NCBI GenBank assembly: GCA_029857925.1 | Contig: JAOUGF010000111.1 | Span: 1-6,851, forward strand | Source: Gammaproteobacteria bacterium | GTDB taxonomy: Bacteria > Pseudomonadota > Gammaproteobacteria > S012-40 | Length of the DNA: 6,851 nt | Reading direction: 5' to 3' | Translations under genes and position numbers: made by a program | The notes under the pieces: generated by a model | The model's database searches: none | What the model was told of the DNA's origin: nothing | The model's input: the letters and a program-made list of their open reading frames with translations, nothing else | Shown: in pieces, positions 5,260 through 6,851 of the stretch | Layout: every line of letters starts with the position of its first letter | How positions within the stretch are numbered: the first letter of the stretch is position 1

Positions 5260-6851
5260 TTGAAGCGTATCCTCTTTGTTAACGGCGTAGAGCTATTGGT
5301 GCTGATACTGCTCGCGTGCATTCCGCTGTTTGTGAACAATTCGTATGCGCTGGGATTGCTCACCCTATTGACGATTTACGGCGTGTTATTGATCGGCCTA
5401 GACGTGAGCGTCGGTTACTTGGGTCAAGTCAATCTCGGTCATGCGGCCTTTCTCGGTTTGGGCGCGTATGCCGCGAGTTTGGCGGTATCGCTGTTGGGTT
5501 TGGACATGTTGTCTGCGCTGGGTGTCGCGGCCATCGTCACATTGCTGCTGGGTGGTCTGCTTGCATTCCCGGCGCTACGCTTGGAAGGTCCGCAATTCGC
5601 GTTGGCCACACTTAGTTTTTCCGCGCTTACCGTCACGGTGTTGAATGAACTCGAATTCCTGACTCAAGGCGCGCAAGGCCTGCAAGTCACGCGACCCCTA
5701 TTATTTGGCATAACACTTGGCCCACAAGGTTTTTTTTGGTTGTGTCTGGGGCTGTTGGCGCTCACTTGGTTGGCGATGAAAAATTTATTATCTTCGCAAT
5801 GGGGGCGCGCATTTGAGGCGTTGCGCGACAGCCCGATCGCCACCGACGCGATGGGTGTAGGCGTGTTTCGGCATAAGGTCGCGGCATTTGCATTGGGCTC
5901 TGCATTGGGCGGGCTGGCGGGCGGCCTCTACGCGTTTAACTTCCAATATCTGCAACCCAGCAGCTTTACCTATGAATTGATGGTGATTTTATTGCTGGGC
6001 GTGGTGCTGGGTGGGCGCAAGCGTTTGTGGGGCGCCCTCGTCGGCGCGAGCCTGATCGTGTTATTACCCAATCTATTGTCTAACCGCAGTTTATTTCAAT
6101 TTTTTTCCGCGTTCGGTTTGGCGCTTGCGCTGTTTGCAGGAATAACAGCATGGCGTAGGATAGGCGCGCTCTCCTTTCAAGCTGCGGCGCCCATCCTGTG
6201 CATGGCCCTGTTGTTAGTCGGCAGTGTATGGGTGCAAAACACCGAAGATTGGCGCAAGGCGATCTTCGCATTGATGTTGTTTTCGGTGGTGGTGGGGTTG
6301 CCAGAAGGCCTGATGGGGTACGCCCAAAAACAACTCACGCGGTTGTTCAACGTGCCTACAACAACATTGCCGCACGCGTCACCCCTCACTGCCGTGTTGC
6401 CGCAAAATACACGCACCGGATTATTGCTCGAACTGGTCGATCTCAAACGCCATTTCGGCGGCATAAAGGCGGTAGACGGCGTGTCGCTGACGGTGCAATC
6501 GGGTCAGATCCACGGCTTGATCGGTCCCAACGGTTCAGGAAAAAGCACGTTGGTAAACGTGATCTCAGGTCTGTACGCACCCACTGCGGGCACCGTGCGT
6601 CTACAGGCGAAGGTTTTGCCTGCGGGGAGCCTGTACCAGGTCGCGCAAGCCGGTGTCGCGCGCACGTTTCAAAATCTGCAATTGTTTTCTGAATTAACCG
6701 CACTCGAAAACGTGATGGTTGCATCTGCAGGGGCCTATAAAAAATCGCTGCCGTGGGTGTTGCTGGGGCTTGCGTATAACGAGGAGAAAAGTGCGCAAGC
6801 CGACGCGCTGGCGTTGCTGGAGTTAGTGGGTTTAGCGCAACACGCGCGCAA
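5260..6851 (+). CDS. livM: Fused LivM-type permease and LivG-type ATPase of an ABC importer (3' truncated, TTG start)
   Basis: One frame stays open from TTG 5260 to the right edge, giving 530 codons. It starts 1 base after the livH stop codon, with a good ribosome binding site. Residues 1 to about 350 are a LivM-type permease: early hydrophobic helices, GYLGQVNLGHAAFLGLGAYA (from about 55), the coupling loop ALRDSPIATDAMGV (about 207-220), LGVVLGG (247-253) and a closing LPEGLMGY (347-354). A Pro/Thr-rich linker (about 362-387) joins it to a LivG-type nucleotide-binding domain from 388. That domain has an A-loop aromatic near F399, Walker A GPNGSGKST (422-430) and a Q-loop ARTFQNLQLF with Q471. 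The ABC signature, Walker B and H-loop lie beyond the window. Residues about 283-325 hold two hydrophobic helices that I do not expect in a standard LivM. Such permease-ATPase fusions are known in this family; the ATPase should be cytoplasmic and power import. A LivF-type partner is expected downstream. Confidence 0.94.
   Translation, partial: MKRILFVNGVELLVLILLACIPLFVNNSYALGLLTLLTIYGVLLIGLDVSVGYLGQVNLGHAAFLGLGAYAASLAVSLLGLDMLSALGVAAIVTLLLGGLLAFPALRLEGPQFALATLSFSALTVTVLNELEFLTQGAQGLQVTRPLLFGITLGPQGFFWLCLGLLALTWLAMKNLLSSQWGRAFEALRDSPIATDAMGVGVFRHKVAAFALGSALGGLAGGLYAFNFQYLQPSSFTYELMVILLLGVVLGGRKRLWGALVGASLIVLLPNLLSNRSLFQFFSAFGLALALFAGITAWRRIGALSFQAAAPILCMALLLVGSVWVQNTEDWRKAIFALMLFSVVVGLPEGLMGYAQKQLTRLFNVPTTTLPHASPLTAVLPQNTRTGLLLELVDLKRHFGGIKAVDGVSLTVQSGQIHGLIGPNGSGKSTLVNVISGLYAPTAGTVRLQAKVLPAGSLYQVAQAGVARTFQNLQLFSELTALENVMVASAGAYKKSLPWVLLGLAYNEEKSAQADALALLELVGLAQHAR

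Noticed and set aside
5316..5644. Plus-strand open frames of 99 and 67 codons near the start of the LivM-type gene
   Set aside because: They are off-frame shadows of the TTG-initiated frame, which contains the conserved LivM motifs here.
6198..6692. A 164-codon plus-strand open frame in a different frame within the permease-ATPase gene
   Set aside because: Its translation is rich in Arg and His with no motif, while the overlapping frame carries Walker A, the Q-loop and LivM motifs.

Overview
The window comes from a Gram-negative bacterium, most likely a proteobacterium. The evidence is a Sec-exported periplasmic binding protein, a HAAT-family (branched-chain amino acid type) ABC importer and a large membrane-bound PAS-GGDEF-EAL protein. 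Base composition is moderate: 60-base samples I counted ran from about 38% GC in the signalling gene to about 60% in the transporter genes. A betaproteobacterial origin is possible but is only an impression.

Layout, all on the + strand: (1) the last 49 codons of an unidentified gene (2-151). (2) A 272-base AT-rich intergenic stretch with two short palindromes (152-423). (3) An 868-residue protein (424-3030) with about seven membrane helices, a coiled coil, a PAS domain, a GGDEF domain and an EAL domain. (4) A 134-base gap that ends in a good ribosome binding site. (5) The start of a tightly packed transporter operon: a periplasmic substrate-binding protein (3165-4382), a LivH-type permease (4386-5258) and a gene that starts with TTG at 5260 and runs off the right edge. 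The last gene encodes a LivM-type permease fused to a LivG-type ATPase. A separate LivF-type ATPase would be expected downstream, outside the window.

The binding protein should capture a small polar ligand in the periplasm and pass it to the LivH/LivM channel, with import driven by the fused ATPase. The ligand cannot be read from the sequence; family membership alone does not establish branched-chain amino acids. The signalling gene is separated from the operon and nothing shows that it controls transport.

The two points most worth a second look are these. First, the GGDEF-EAL protein keeps its signature motifs but has lost key catalytic residues in both domains: the first Asp of the usual DxDxFK motif is Gly471, the guanine-binding Asn is Tyr479, and the first Glu of the EAL loop (normally AEGVE or AEFVE) is Lys818. 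The RxxD inhibitory site is intact. It may therefore be a c-di-GMP receptor or regulator rather than an enzyme. Second, the LivM half of the fusion appears to carry an extra pair of hydrophobic helices before its usual C-terminal helix. I see no phage, insertion sequence, CRISPR array, RNA gene or clearly new system.
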